Shown here: one piece after another, positions 42,171-50,657 of the stretch
Layout: each line of letters opens with the position of its first letter
How positions within the stretch are numbered: position 1 is the stretch's first letter
Assembly: GCF_036898825.1 (NCBI RefSeq)
Contig: NZ_JARUND010000002.1
Coordinates: forward strand, 2,790,001 to 2,854,000
From: Streptomyces sp. B21-083
GTDB taxonomy: Bacteria; Actinomycetota; Actinomycetes; Streptomycetales; Streptomycetaceae
DNA: 64,000 bases
Direction of reading: 5' to 3'
Position numbers and translations under genes: made by a program
Notes under the pieces: generated by a model
Told to the model about the DNA's origin: nothing
Database searches by the model: none
What the model saw: only the letters and a program-made list of their open reading frames with translations

Positions 42171-42914
42171 TTACAGTCCCGATTCCGACGTGCGCACCAG
42201 GATGCGGCGGCAGTTCTCGCAGCGCAGTACGGCGTCGCGGGGGGCGGCCTTCACCTCGTTGACCTCGGTGATGTTCAGCTCCAGGCGGCAGCCCTCGCAG
42301 CGGCGCTGGAAGAGACGGGCGGCGCCGACTCCGCCCTGCTGCTGGCGCAGCTTGTCGTACAGCTTGAGGAGGTCGTCTGGCACCGAACCCGAGATGACCT
42401 CGCGCTCCTTCGTCGCCGTGCCGACCTCACCGGCGAGGGACTCGTAGGCCGCCTCGCGCCGGGCGGTCGCGTCGTCGATCTTGCCCTGGACGGCACCGAC
42501 CCGCTCGGTCAGTTCCGCGACCCGCTCCTGCGCGGACTCACGGCGCTCCATGACCTCCAGGACGATGTCCTCCAGGTCGCCCTGCCGCTTGGCGAGGGAG
42601 ACGATCTCGCGCTGGAGGTTCTCCAGGTCCTTCGAGGAGCTGACGGCGCCGGAGTCCAGGCGCTGCTGGTCGCGGGTGGCGCGCTGCCGCACCTGGTCCA
42701 CGTCCTGCTCGGCCTTGGTCTGCTCGCGGGCGCAGTCGCTCTCCTCGGTCGTCGCGGCCACCAGCAGGTCGCGCAGCTGCGTGAGGTCCTTGGTCAGCGA
42801 CTCGATCTCGGCGTGCTCCGGCAGCGACTTGCGCTTGTGCGCGAGCTGCTGGAGGCGTACGTCGAGGGCCTGGACGTCGAGAAGGCGGATCTGGTCGGCG
42901 GGCTCGGCGTTCAG
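42171..42914 (-). CDS. C4 zinc-ribbon coiled-coil protein with apparent CTG start
   Basis: A 247-residue protein: a long coiled coil (residues about 10-170, from NAEPADQIRLLDVQALDVRL on) followed by a C-terminal zinc ribbon CEGCRLEL...CENCRRIL. The family is conserved in actinobacteria between nif3-like and RNase H genes, role unknown, possibly nucleic-acid binding. The conserved N-terminus begins at CTG 42914: GGGAG stands 6 bases upstream and the CTGA overlaps the stop of the Nif3-like gene, while no ATG, GTG or TTG occurs at that point in frame. The next in-frame GTG (42761) would remove about 51 conserved residues. Confidence 0.88.
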   Translation of the reverse strand: MNAEPADQIRLLDVQALDVRLQQLAHKRKSLPEHAEIESLTKDLTQLRDLLVAATTEESDCAREQTKAEQDVDQVRQRATRDQQRLDSGAVSSSKDLENLQREIVSLAKRQGDLEDIVLEVMERRESAQERVAELTERVGAVQGKIDDATARREAAYESLAGEVGTATKEREVISGSVPDDLLKLYDKLRQQQGGVGAARLFQRRCEGCRLELNITEVNEVKAAPRDAVLRCENCRRILVRTSESGL

Positions 42915-43816
42915 TTGGGGGCTCCCAGTGCTTCAGAGGTGGCGGTGGACGCCGCGTGGGCGGTCCAGGGGTCGGTGACCGTGGCGGAGACATGGACCCG
43001 AAGGCCCCATCCGTTCCGGTCGGAGATCTCGTCGAGCTGGGCGGCGGCCAGCTCGCACCAGGGCCACTCGGTGGCCCAGTGCGCCGCGTCGAGCAGCGCG
43101 AGGGGGTTGTGGGTGCCGCTGCCAGAGCCGGTGCTGGCGCCAGCGCCGTGGGCACTGTGGGCGCGGGCCTCCGACGCCGGGTGGTGGCGCAGGTCCGCGG
43201 TGAGGAAGGCGTCGACACCGGCCGCGCGTACGTCGTCGAAGAGGCTGTCGCCGGAGCCGCCGCTGACGGCGACCGTACGGATGAGGGCCTCGGGGTCTCC
43301 GGCGACCCGGATGCCCTGCGCCGTCGCGGGCAGCCGTTCGGCGGCGCGGGCGGCGAACTCGCGGACGGTCAGCGGGTGGTCCAGCTCGCAGACCCGGCCG
43401 AGGCCGCGCCGGCCGGCGGGGTCGGAGGGGTCCGGTACGAGCGGTCGTACGACCCTCAGGTCGAGGGCGCCGGCGAGGGCGTCGCTGACTCCGGGGTCGG
43501 CGCGGTCGGCGTTGGTGTGGGCGACGTGGAGGGCGATGTCGTGCTTGATGAGGGTGTGCACGACCCGGCCCTTGAAGGTGTCCGCCGCGACCGTGGTCGT
43601 CCCGCGCAGATAGAGCGGATGGTGGGTGACCAGCAGGTCGGCGCCCAGCTTCACGGCCTCGTCGACGATGCCCTGGACGGGGTCCACGGCGAACAGGACC
43701 CTGGAGATCTCCTGGTCGGGGTCGCCCACGACCGTGCCGACCGCGTCCCAGGACTCGGCCCGCCCGGGGGGCCAGAGGGCGTCCAGCGCGGCGATGACTT
43801 CAGACAGACGGGGCAC
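42911..43816 (-). CDS. Nif3-like dinuclear metal-centre hexameric protein
   Basis: A 301-residue Nif3/DUF34 (GTP cyclohydrolase I type 2-like) protein. The metal ligands lie in LLVTHHPLYLRG, HTNADRADPGVSDALA and, near the C-terminus, the segment DAFLTADLRHHPASEA and HWATEWPWCE. The exact reaction is not settled in the family. The gene is the first of the conserved row Nif3, zinc ribbon, RNase H/phosphatase, and its stop overlaps the next start. Confidence 0.93.
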   Translation of the reverse strand: MPRLSEVIAALDALWPPGRAESWDAVGTVVGDPDQEISRVLFAVDPVQGIVDEAVKLGADLLVTHHPLYLRGTTTVAADTFKGRVVHTLIKHDIALHVAHTNADRADPGVSDALAGALDLRVVRPLVPDPSDPAGRRGLGRVCELDHPLTVREFAARAAERLPATAQGIRVAGDPEALIRTVAVSGGSGDSLFDDVRAAGVDAFLTADLRHHPASEARAHSAHGAGASTGSGSGTHNPLALLDAAHWATEWPWCELAAAQLDEISDRNGWGLRVHVSATVTDPWTAHAASTATSEALGAPN

Positions 43817-44035
43817 GCCGCTAGGCTACCTGGCTGTTCCGTACGGCCGAACCGGTGCGTCCGCCCCAGCGCCGCCGCCCTGCCGTCCCGGCCGTCGCCC
43901 CGGACTCGGTCAGCACACGCGCCACCGTTTCCTCAGGCGAATCGTTACTTGGCCATCCTTATGTGTGAAACGGCCGCCACCCGGTCCCACGTCTGCACGT
44001 GCGAAACTACCTTCGTCGCCGGAGGTGACCGATCG

Positions 44036-45289
44036 ATGACGGTCTGTGCGATCGAAGCGATCGAGCCCATGATCGAACCAACGGCGAAGGACGGATCTCG
44101 TCCCGGGGCGGAGTTGGCGATCACGGCTGACGGGGGCTACGCGGCCCGGCTCGCACGCAGTGGTGACTCCTGGTTCCCGGAGCGCTGGACACTCGACGGG
44201 CCCGAGCCGTACGCCGTACCGCTGCCCGGCAACCAGCCGGAGGAGCCGGGCACACAGGTGCTGCCGATGGGCGACGGGCGGGTCCTCATCCACCGTCCGC
44301 TCGACGGCCGCCACGCCTTCGCGCTTCTCTATCCGACCGGCCCCGGTACCGGCGAACTCCCCCTCGGCGCGGTCGAGTGCCCGGACCCCGGGACCCCGCT
44401 GCGGCTGCTGCCCCCGGCTCCGGGCGGCGACCGCGCGTACGCCCTCGCCCTGGGCGAGCGTTCGACGACCGTGTGGCTGGTCGCGGGTGGCGCTTTCGGG
44501 CCCGAGTACGTCACGGAGGTCCCCGGCCGCTGCTCGGGCGGGGTCTGGCTGGACCGCACGGGACGACTGCTCGCGCTGGACCGGGAGATCGGGGGGCGCA
44601 CGAAGGCGGTCGTGGTCGATCTGGAGCGCGACGGCGAGGTGTCGCCGCTGCTCCAGATCTCGGCGGAGAGCGACGACCGGCTGCTGCTCGCGGACGCGGA
44701 CAGCGGACTGCTGCTGATCGGCTCGGACGCGCCCTCGCCCGGCGGACGGCAACGGCTCGGCTGGGGAGTGCTCGGCAGCACGCTTCCGGTGCGTTTCCCG
44801 GAGTGCCTGCGGATCGAGGGGTGCACGCTCACGCCGTTCGCGATCCAGCCGGGGCAGATGCTGACGCCGGAGAGCTGCGGGGTGGCGCTGCGCGTGGACG
44901 GTTCGGCGGGGAGCTGGGTGGGGGTGTGGCGGCCGTCGGAGCGGCAGGTACGGCATCTTCCGGCGCCGGAGGGGTGGTTGCCGGGGGCCGGGCTGTGGAG
45001 CAGGGACGGGGAGCTTCAACTCCCGTACGTGACGGGGGAGATGCCGTGCGGGGTCGCTCGGGTACGGGCCGAGACGTCCGTGGGGCCCGAGGTGTGCGGG
45101 ACGCCGGGGTCGGGGGTGGGGGTGGAGTCGGGCGTAGATCCTGCCGTTCGCGCGCCTGTCGCGCCTGTCGCGCCTGTCGCGCCTGTCGCGGTGGCTCGGC
45201 CGGTGCCGTTGCAGCAGGCTCCGCTGGGGCGGCTCGTGACGAAGGTCGGGAAGCCCGGTAACGAAGTGACGAAGCTTGTAACGAACTAG
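44036..45289 (+). CDS. Beta-propeller-like hypothetical protein
   Basis: About 417 residues from ATG 44036, which has GGAGG 10 bases upstream. The repeated short beta-strand segments with Trp/Gly (GDSWFPERWTLDG, GRVLIHRPLDGRHAFALLYP, GGVWLDRTGRLLALDRE) look like propeller blades. No signal peptide. The C-terminal tail contains APVAPVAPVAPVA from a 9-bp DNA repeat and ends in a basic stretch. The family occurs throughout Streptomyces next to the nif3-like gene; its role is unknown. Confidence 0.78.
   Translation: MTVCAIEAIEPMIEPTAKDGSRPGAELAITADGGYAARLARSGDSWFPERWTLDGPEPYAVPLPGNQPEEPGTQVLPMGDGRVLIHRPLDGRHAFALLYPTGPGTGELPLGAVECPDPGTPLRLLPPAPGGDRAYALALGERSTTVWLVAGGAFGPEYVTEVPGRCSGGVWLDRTGRLLALDREIGGRTKAVVVDLERDGEVSPLLQISAESDDRLLLADADSGLLLIGSDAPSPGGRQRLGWGVLGSTLPVRFPECLRIEGCTLTPFAIQPGQMLTPESCGVALRVDGSAGSWVGVWRPSERQVRHLPAPEGWLPGAGLWSRDGELQLPYVTGEMPCGVARVRAETSVGPEVCGTPGSGVGVESGVDPAVRAPVAPVAPVAPVAVARPVPLQQAPLGRLVTKVGKPGNEVTKLVTN
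45152..45187. repeat. Four tandem 9-bp units inside the propeller gene
   Basis: GCGCCTGTC is repeated exactly four times (45152, 45161, 45170, 45179) and encodes an Ala-Pro-Val array. The copy number may vary by slippage without shifting the frame. Confidence 0.85.
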
Positions 45290-45386
45290 TCCCGGTCGGC
45301 GTGTGCGGCTCGTGTCACCTTGAGGTGCGTTGGTTAAGATCATCCGGCTGTTAGAAGGATCATGTTGACGGGGTGAAGACTTTCCG

Positions 45387-45554
45387 ATGAACGACGCAAG
45401 CACCATGCAGCCGCTGTCCGCCGATGCCCACGAGGCCTCGGGCCACAGCTACGGCCAGGGCAAGCACCGAGGTCCTGTCTCGGCCCACAACGACGAGGCG
45501 ACCCCGCACGGCCGTCACCGCAAACCGTCCGAGCAGGCCGACAACAGGGCCTGA
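45387..45554 (+). CDS. Small 55-residue streptomycete protein
   Basis: ATG to TGA, MNDASTMQPLSADAHEASGH to the end KPSEQADNRA. It is hydrophilic, rich in His and Gly, and looks intrinsically disordered. It is followed 18 bases later by a strong terminator, which supports a real short transcript. Similar small genes are conserved in Streptomyces without known function. Confidence 0.72.
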   Translation: MNDASTMQPLSADAHEASGHSYGQGKHRGPVSAHNDEATPHGRHRKPSEQADNRA

Positions 45555-45572
45555 CGGAACGTCAAATAATGT

Positions 45573-45610
45573 GCGGCCCCGCCCGGTTGGCTACGGGCGG
45601 GGCCGCTTTT
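45573..45610 (+). terminator. Strong rho-independent terminator
   Basis: GCGGCCCCGCCCG (45573-45585) pairs over 13 bases with CGGGCGGGGCCGC (45594-45606), loop of 8, followed by TTTT. It can stop transcription of the small gene and, in reverse, of the converging SDR operon. Confidence 0.88.
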
Positions 45611-45627
45611 CTCTGCTCCGGCAACTG

Positions 45628-46575
45628 TCAGCCGTGCTTGAGGCCGAGCACCTCCGCCGCCGCGAACGTCTCCCCGGTGGGCCGCCCCGCGTAGTGCGGG
45701 GTGAGGAGCGCGTCCAGTTCGTCGTAGGTGAAGGTGTCCTGCTTGCTGTCGAACTTGGCGGCGACCCTGGGGCGTTCGACGACGGCGACCATCCCGCCGT
45801 GGACGACCAGCAGCTGTCCGTTGACGTGTGCGGCGGCCGGCGAGGCCAAGTAGCCGACGAGCGGGGCGACATGCTCGGGGGCAAGGGGGTCGAGGCCGCC
45901 GTCGCCGTTCTCCGGCTGCTCGAAGTCCCGGAAGACGTCCTCGGTCATACGGGTCCTGGCGCGCGGGCAGATCGCGTTCGCCGTCACGCCGTACTTGGCG
46001 AGGGCCAGGGCGGTTGAGGTGGTCAGCCCGACGATTCCGCCCTTCGCCGCCGCGTAGTTGGGCTGTCCCGCCGACCCGGCGAGAAACGCCTCCGAGGACG
46101 TGTTCACGATCCGCCCGTACACCGGTGCGCCGGTCGCCTTGGCGCGCCCCCGCCAGTGCGCGGCGGCGAAGTGGGTCGTGTTGAAGTGTCCCTTGAGGTG
46201 GACCCGTATGACGGCGTCCCACTCCCCCTCCGTCATGGAGAAGACCATGCGGTCGCGCAGGATGCCCGCGTTGTTGACGAGGACGTCCAGCCTGCCGAAC
46301 TCGGCGATGGCCAACTCGACGAGTTCACGGGCCTGTTGGTGATCGGCGACATCTCCGGTGTGGGCGGTCGCCGTGCCGCCCGCCGCGCGGATCTCGGCGG
46401 CGACCTCCTCGGCGGGCGTGGCCGACGCCTCGCCGGAGCCGTCCCGGCCGCTCTGTCCGTAGTCGTTGACGACGACGGCCGCGCCGAGCCGGGCCAGCTC
46501 CAGCGCCTCGACCCGGCCCAGACCACGCCCCGCGCCCGTGACGATCGCGGCGAGCCCCTCAAGTGGCAGTGACAT
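45628..46575 (-). CDS. Short-chain dehydrogenase, Hsd4A/3-oxoacyl reductase type
   Basis: A 315-residue SDR. The NAD(P) loop is VTGAGRGLGR (residue 13 onward), VLVNNAGILRD follows, the catalytic Ser is in IVNTSSEA and the YxxxK motif is NYAAAKGG at about 165. Length and the extra C-terminal segment with LLTPHYAGRPTGETF fit the peroxisomal multifunctional-protein/Hsd4A type that oxidises 3-hydroxyacyl-CoA in steroid side-chain or branched fatty acid degradation. It is last in the minus-strand set MaoC, ADH, SDR, preceded by a KstR-type operator at 48761. Confidence 0.9.
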   Translation of the reverse strand: MSLPLEGLAAIVTGAGRGLGRVEALELARLGAAVVVNDYGQSGRDGSGEASATPAEEVAAEIRAAGGTATAHTGDVADHQQARELVELAIAEFGRLDVLVNNAGILRDRMVFSMTEGEWDAVIRVHLKGHFNTTHFAAAHWRGRAKATGAPVYGRIVNTSSEAFLAGSAGQPNYAAAKGGIVGLTTSTALALAKYGVTANAICPRARTRMTEDVFRDFEQPENGDGGLDPLAPEHVAPLVGYLASPAAAHVNGQLLVVHGGMVAVVERPRVAAKFDSKQDTFTYDELDALLTPHYAGRPTGETFAAAEVLGLKHG

Positions 46576-46618
46576 CAGCGCTCCCAACCCTCAGCTCTCG
46601 GATCTCGGATCTCGGCTC

Positions 46619-47695
46619 TCAGATCTCGATGCACGTACGCAGCGCGGTTCCCGTGCGCATCTGGTCGAGGGCCTCGTTGATGCCGGCGAGCGGCACGCGG
46701 TGGGTGATGAGGCCCGCGAGGTCGACGCGTCCGGCGCGCCAGAGGGCGATCGTCCGCTCGTAGGACCGCAGGACGTCGCCGCCGCCGTACATGGACGGCA
46801 GGATGCGCTTCTCGTCGAAGAACAGCTCGAACATGTTGAGTTGGAGGTTGTCGTCCATGGCGCCCGCGCCGACGACGACCATGGTGCCGCCGCGCCGGGT
46901 GGTGTCGTAGGCGGTGCGGGCGGTGGCGGAGCGGCCGACGACCTCGAAGACGTAGTCGAACCCCTCGCCGGCGGTGACCTGTTGCTTGGCTTCGGCCAGC
47001 TCCTCCGGCGAAACCGCCCTCGTGGCACCGAACTTGAGCGCTGACTCCCGGCGCGAGAGCACCGGGTCCACGGCGACGATCTCGGCGGCGCCCTGGAGCC
47101 GCGCTCCCTGTATCGCGGAGATGCCGACGCCTCCGCAGCCGATGACGGCGACCGACGAACCAGCCTGTACGTCAGCGGTGTTGAGGGCGGCGCCGAGTCC
47201 GGTGGTGACCCCGCAGCCGATGAGGGCGGCGATGTCGAAGGGCACGTCGTCGGGGATGGGCACGGCGCAGCCGGCGCCGACGACGACCTCCTCGGCGAAG
47301 GTGCCGGTGCCCGCCATGCCGAAGACATCGCCGCCGGGGCGCCTGAAGTTGGGGGTGCCCGCGTTCATGAAGCCGGCGAGACACAGTTCGGTCTGGCCGC
47401 GCTTGCACGCCGGGCACGCGCCGCAGGCGGGCAGCCAGCAGACGACGACCCGGTCACCGACCTTCACATGGCTTACGCCCTCCCCGACTTCGAGGATCTC
47501 CCCGGCGCCCTCGTGGCCGGGGACGAATGGCGCGGGCTGCGGCAGTACGCCGTTCATCGCGGAGAGGTCCGAGTGGCACAGCCCGGTGGCCCGTACCCGG
47601 ATCCTCACCTTGCCGGGGCCGAAGCCCACGGCCTCGACGTCGTCGAGGACGTCGAGCTTGTCCTGCCCGATCTCGTGCAGTACGGCTGCGCGCAT
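46619..47695 (-). CDS. Zinc-dependent alcohol dehydrogenase (MDR)
   Basis: A 358-residue medium-chain dehydrogenase. The catalytic zinc ligands C40 (GLCHSD) and H61/E62 (GHEGAG) are present, as are four structural-zinc cysteines (CGACPACKRGQTELC) and the NAD site GCGGVG. Length and sequence place it with the class of actinobacterial ADHs used for alcohols and aldehydes derived from lipids. It stands between the MaoC pseudogene and the SDR with gaps of 57 and 43 bases. Confidence 0.9.
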   Translation of the reverse strand: MRAAVLHEIGQDKLDVLDDVEAVGFGPGKVRIRVRATGLCHSDLSAMNGVLPQPAPFVPGHEGAGEILEVGEGVSHVKVGDRVVVCWLPACGACPACKRGQTELCLAGFMNAGTPNFRRPGGDVFGMAGTGTFAEEVVVGAGCAVPIPDDVPFDIAALIGCGVTTGLGAALNTADVQAGSSVAVIGCGGVGISAIQGARLQGAAEIVAVDPVLSRRESALKFGATRAVSPEELAEAKQQVTAGEGFDYVFEVVGRSATARTAYDTTRRGGTMVVVGAGAMDDNLQLNMFELFFDEKRILPSMYGGGDVLRSYERTIALWRAGRVDLAGLITHRVPLAGINEALDQMRTGTALRTCIEI

Positions 47696-47752
47696 GGTGC
47701 GGCTCCCCTCAGGAACATGCTTGGTACGAAGCTCAACCCACGTGTTTGCGGC

Positions 47753-48612
47753 TCATGAGTGTTCGACGACGGTGTCCGCCAGTACGGGCGCGTCGTCCCG
47801 CTCGACGGCGGTGACCTGCACCTGGACGCGGTCCGGCTCGGGCGTCCACATCCGGATGCGCAGGGTCTCCCCGGGGAACACGACCCCGGCGAAGCGGGTG
47901 CGGTACGCGCGGACCCGGCCGACGTCGCCGCCGAGCACCGTGTCGACGACCGCCTTGAGTGTCATGCCGTAGGTGCACAGCCCGTGCAGGATGGGCCGCT
48001 CGAACCCGGCGCGTGCGGCGAACTCGGGATCGGCGTGCAGCGGGTTCCAGTCGCCGGAGAGCCGGTAGAGCAGCGCCTGGTCCTCCCGGACGGTCCGCTC
48101 GACGACCTTCGCGGGCTCGACGTCGGGCTTCGGGAGCCGGCTGGAGGGCCCCGGTCACCGCCCCAGCCGCCCTCTCCGCGTACGAAGATCTGCGCGTCGC
48201 TCGTCCACAACGGGCCCTCGGCGTCCGCGACTTCGGTGCGCATGACGAGGATCGCCGCGCTGCCCTTGTCGTACACGGCGGCGATGCTCCCGGTGGCGCG
48301 TGCCGTGCCCTCGACCGGGATCGGGCGGTGCAGCTCGATGCTCTGGCCGCCGTGCAGGACGTGGGCGAGGTCGACGTCTACGCCGGGCATGGAGAGGCCG
48401 CTGATCACGTCCGGGGAGTCGTTGCCTGCGACGGTGGCGAAGCTGGGCAGGACGTGCAGCCGGGATTCGAGGGTGTAGCGCAGCTCGCCGGGATCGATGG
48501 CGGGGACACCGGCGCCGATGCCGAGGTGGTAGAGCTGGACGTCCTTGCGACCCCAGGCGATCTCTGCGGACCGGGGTTCGGCGGCGACGGCCTTGGCGGC
48601 GTCAATGGGCAT
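47753..48612 (-). pseudogene. MaoC-type enoyl-CoA hydratase, single-base frameshift
   Basis: An intact member would have about 286 residues, two hot-dog domains as in Hsd4B. The N-terminal part (ATG 48612) is in one frame to GGWGGDRGP; then, at about 48146-48152, the frame fails and the second half continues in another frame: PSSRLPKPDVEPAKVVERTV, DWNPLHADPEFAARAGFERP (the catalytic hydratase-2 motif), LHGLCTYGMTL. The change fits one missing C in a run that reads GGCCCT where GGCCCCT would keep the frame. It is either a real inactivation or a sequencing error in a homopolymer. It is the first gene of the set and closest to the KstR box. Confidence 0.85.
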
Positions 48613-48704
48613 GGGTCTCCTGATCGACTGACGGAACGGGCAACTCATAGGACGGGCAACTCGTTTGGCGGGCGACTCGCGTGGCGGGCGACTCGCGGGA
48701 CTGA

Positions 48705-48746
48705 GACCTCGGTACGACCGTCCGCACCGTCGGCCGTACCGAGGTC
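48705..48746. repeat. 12-bp inverted repeat in the maoC leader
   Basis: GACCTCGGTACG (48705-48716) and CGTACCGAGGTC (48735-48746) are perfect inverse copies with 18 bases between. It lies between the KstR-like box and maoC, i.e. inside a likely 5' leader on the minus strand. Confidence 0.7.
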
Positions 48747-48760
48747 GATACGGGCCGATC

Positions 48761-48774
48761 TAGAACGCGTTCCA
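48761..48774. promoter_or_regulatory. KstR-type operator
   Basis: TAGAACGCGTTCCA matches the KstR consensus TnnAACnnGTTnnA at every fixed base. It lies 149 bases before the maoC start and 174 before the divergent sensor-kinase gene. Confidence 0.75.
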
Positions 48775-48947
48775 GTCCGGCGCCCCCTGTTGTATAGCCG
48801 AGCGGTCCCGAGTTGTGAATACTCCTGACGATGCGTCAGCTATGCGGTACCGGGCCGCGTGGCGCGCCGGGCCGGGACATTTGTCCTGCCGAAGTCCGTA
48901 CATCGGCATCTGCCCCAGCACGACGATCGCTTCGTACGCTGTCGTCC

Positions 48948-50657
48948 ATGTTCTGGATGCGAAAGACCGCCTGCCAGGTGGGCGAGTGGCGGGCCGAACG
49001 GGTGCGCTGGCGGGCGGACATGGAGCGGTACAAGGCCGCCCGGCGTGCCGCACGGAAGTCGGGTGTGCCGGAACCGGAGAACCCGGGGCCGCCACCCACC
49101 GGCTTCGCCCTGCTGCCCTGGCTGCTGATGGGTCTGGGCTCCTTCTCCAACCTCCTCCAGGGCCGGACCCCGCTGCCCTGGATCGGCGCGGTGGGTCTCC
49201 TCACCTTCAACTCCCTCTACATCTACGTCACGTTCCGCGCCTTCGTGAAGGAGACCCGGGACGCCCGGTCGACGCGGGTGGCGCTCCTGGTGATGGGCGC
49301 GGTGACGTGTGCGCTGGCGGTCGTGTACGGCGGCAGCTGGCTGTACTTCTTCCCGCTGCTCGGCCTGGCCACCGGCGCGGTGATGCGCGGCCCGTGGCTG
49401 GGCCGCACCGGACTCACGCTCACCGCCCTCGCGGCGGGCGTCTCCGCGGTGCGGGCCGGCTGGGACGCGCTGAACGTGGCGTACGGGACCTTCCTGTCGA
49501 CGATGGTGACTGCGGCGATCCTGTCCCTGAGCGAGGCGGTACGTGAACTGCGGGCAGCGCGCGAGGAGTTGGCGCAGCGGGCGGTCGAGGAGGAACGGCT
49601 CCGTTTCTCCCGCGACCTGCACGATCTGCTGGGCCACACCCTGTCGGTGATCGTCGTGAAGTCGGAGGCGGCCCGTCGTCTGGCGCCCCGGAACATGGAC
49701 GCCGCCCTGCTCCAGATCACGGACATCGAGTCGGTGGGCCGCCAGGCCCTGACGGAGATCCGCGAGGCGGTGACCGGCTATAGGCAGGGCAGCCTGGCCA
49801 TGGAACTGGACCGGGCGGACTCGGCCCTGACGGCTGCGGCCATCACTCCGGCGATCCACCGCTCGGGCCCGCCCCTGTCGTCGGCGGCGGAGGCGCTGTT
49901 GGGGTGGGTGGTACGGGAGGCGGTCACGAACGTCCTACGGCACAGCGGCGCCACCCGCTGCGAGATCACGGTGGAGGGGGCTGGTACGGAGGGGGTCGGT
50001 GCGGTGGGTGTGGGTGTGAGCGGCGCGGGTGCGGAGGGCACGGGTGTGAGCGGCGCGGCTGCGGAGGGCACGGGTGGAGGCGACGCGGGGATGGGCGGCA
50101 CAAGGGCGGGCGGCGCAGGCGCAGGCACGAGCGGCAACGCGGGCGGCGCAGGCACAGGCGGCGCAGGCGCAGGCACGAGCGCCAACGCGGGCGGCGCAGG
50201 CACAGGCGGCACAGGCGGCAGCGCAAACGCGGGCGGCACGAGCGCGGACGGCGCAGGCACAGGCGCGAGCCTGAACGCGGGCGGCGCAGGCACAGGCGGC
50301 ACGAGCGGGGGCGGCGCAGGCACAGGCACGAGCGGCAACGCGGGCGGCGCAGGCACAGGCGGCACAGGCGGCCTAGGCGCGAGCGTGACCGCGGGCGGCA
50401 CGGGCAAAGGGGTGCGCCTGAGAGTCGCCGACAACGGGACGGGCATGGCGGCGCCCATCGCGTCCACGCGGCCGGGTGTCGGCGGTACGGGGCTCAAGGG
50501 GCTGACGGAACGCCTCGCTGCAGTCGGAGGCTCGCTGTCGGCGGGCCCGATGCCGCAGGGCGGGTTCCTGGTGACGGCCGAACTGCCCGACCTGACGGTC
50601 GGGTCCCCGTCTCTCTCCCAGCTCAGCCCCCCTGTCCGCCCTACCCTTACCCCGTGA
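48948..50657 (+). CDS. DesK/NarX-type sensor histidine kinase with Gly/Ala insertion in the ATPase domain
   Basis: A 569-residue membrane kinase. The N-terminus has four to five hydrophobic segments (FALLPWLLMGLGSF, WIGAVGLLTFNSLYIYV, VALLVMGAVTCALAVVYGG, WLYFFPLLGLATGAVM). The HisKA_3 box has FSRDLHDLLGHTLSVIVVK with H225 as phosphate acceptor. The HATPase N-box is VREAVTNVLRHSGA. After RCEITVEG a Gly/Ala/Thr repeat of about 144 residues interrupts the domain before VRLRVADNGTGM (G1 box) and GVGGTGLKGLTERL (G2). The repeat should be a loop between two strands. The response-regulator gene overlaps by GTGA. Confidence 0.92.
   Translation: MFWMRKTACQVGEWRAERVRWRADMERYKAARRAARKSGVPEPENPGPPPTGFALLPWLLMGLGSFSNLLQGRTPLPWIGAVGLLTFNSLYIYVTFRAFVKETRDARSTRVALLVMGAVTCALAVVYGGSWLYFFPLLGLATGAVMRGPWLGRTGLTLTALAAGVSAVRAGWDALNVAYGTFLSTMVTAAILSLSEAVRELRAAREELAQRAVEEERLRFSRDLHDLLGHTLSVIVVKSEAARRLAPRNMDAALLQITDIESVGRQALTEIREAVTGYRQGSLAMELDRADSALTAAAITPAIHRSGPPLSSAAEALLGWVVREAVTNVLRHSGATRCEITVEGAGTEGVGAVGVGVSGAGAEGTGVSGAAAEGTGGGDAGMGGTRAGGAGAGTSGNAGGAGTGGAGAGTSANAGGAGTGGTGGSANAGGTSADGAGTGASLNAGGAGTGGTSGGGAGTGTSGNAGGAGTGGTGGLGASVTAGGTGKGVRLRVADNGTGMAAPIASTRPGVGGTGLKGLTERLAAVGGSLSAGPMPQGGFLVTAELPDLTVGSPSLSQLSPPVRPTLTP
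49975..50408 (+). repeat. Degenerate Gly/Ala-Thr coding repeat within the kinase gene
   Basis: Imperfect units built on GGCGGCGCAGGCACAGGCGG (about 20 bases) and ACGAGCGGCAACGCGGG recur at least eight times. All variation keeps the frame. Confidence 0.85.

Noticed and set aside
41097..43613. Very long open plus-strand frame of about 838 codons across the RNase H, zinc-ribbon and Nif3-like genes
   Set aside because: It lies antisense to three well-recognised genes and its protein has no domain and a biased composition, as expected for the shadow of GC-rich genes.
42956..44035. Upstream extension of the propeller-gene frame by 360 codons
   Set aside because: The frame is open only because it is antisense to the Nif3-like gene; GGAGG before ATG 44036 sets the start.
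49975..50408. CRISPR-like or VNTR array outside a gene
   Set aside because: Units are imperfect, frame-keeping and lie within a kinase reading frame; no spacers of constant length exist.
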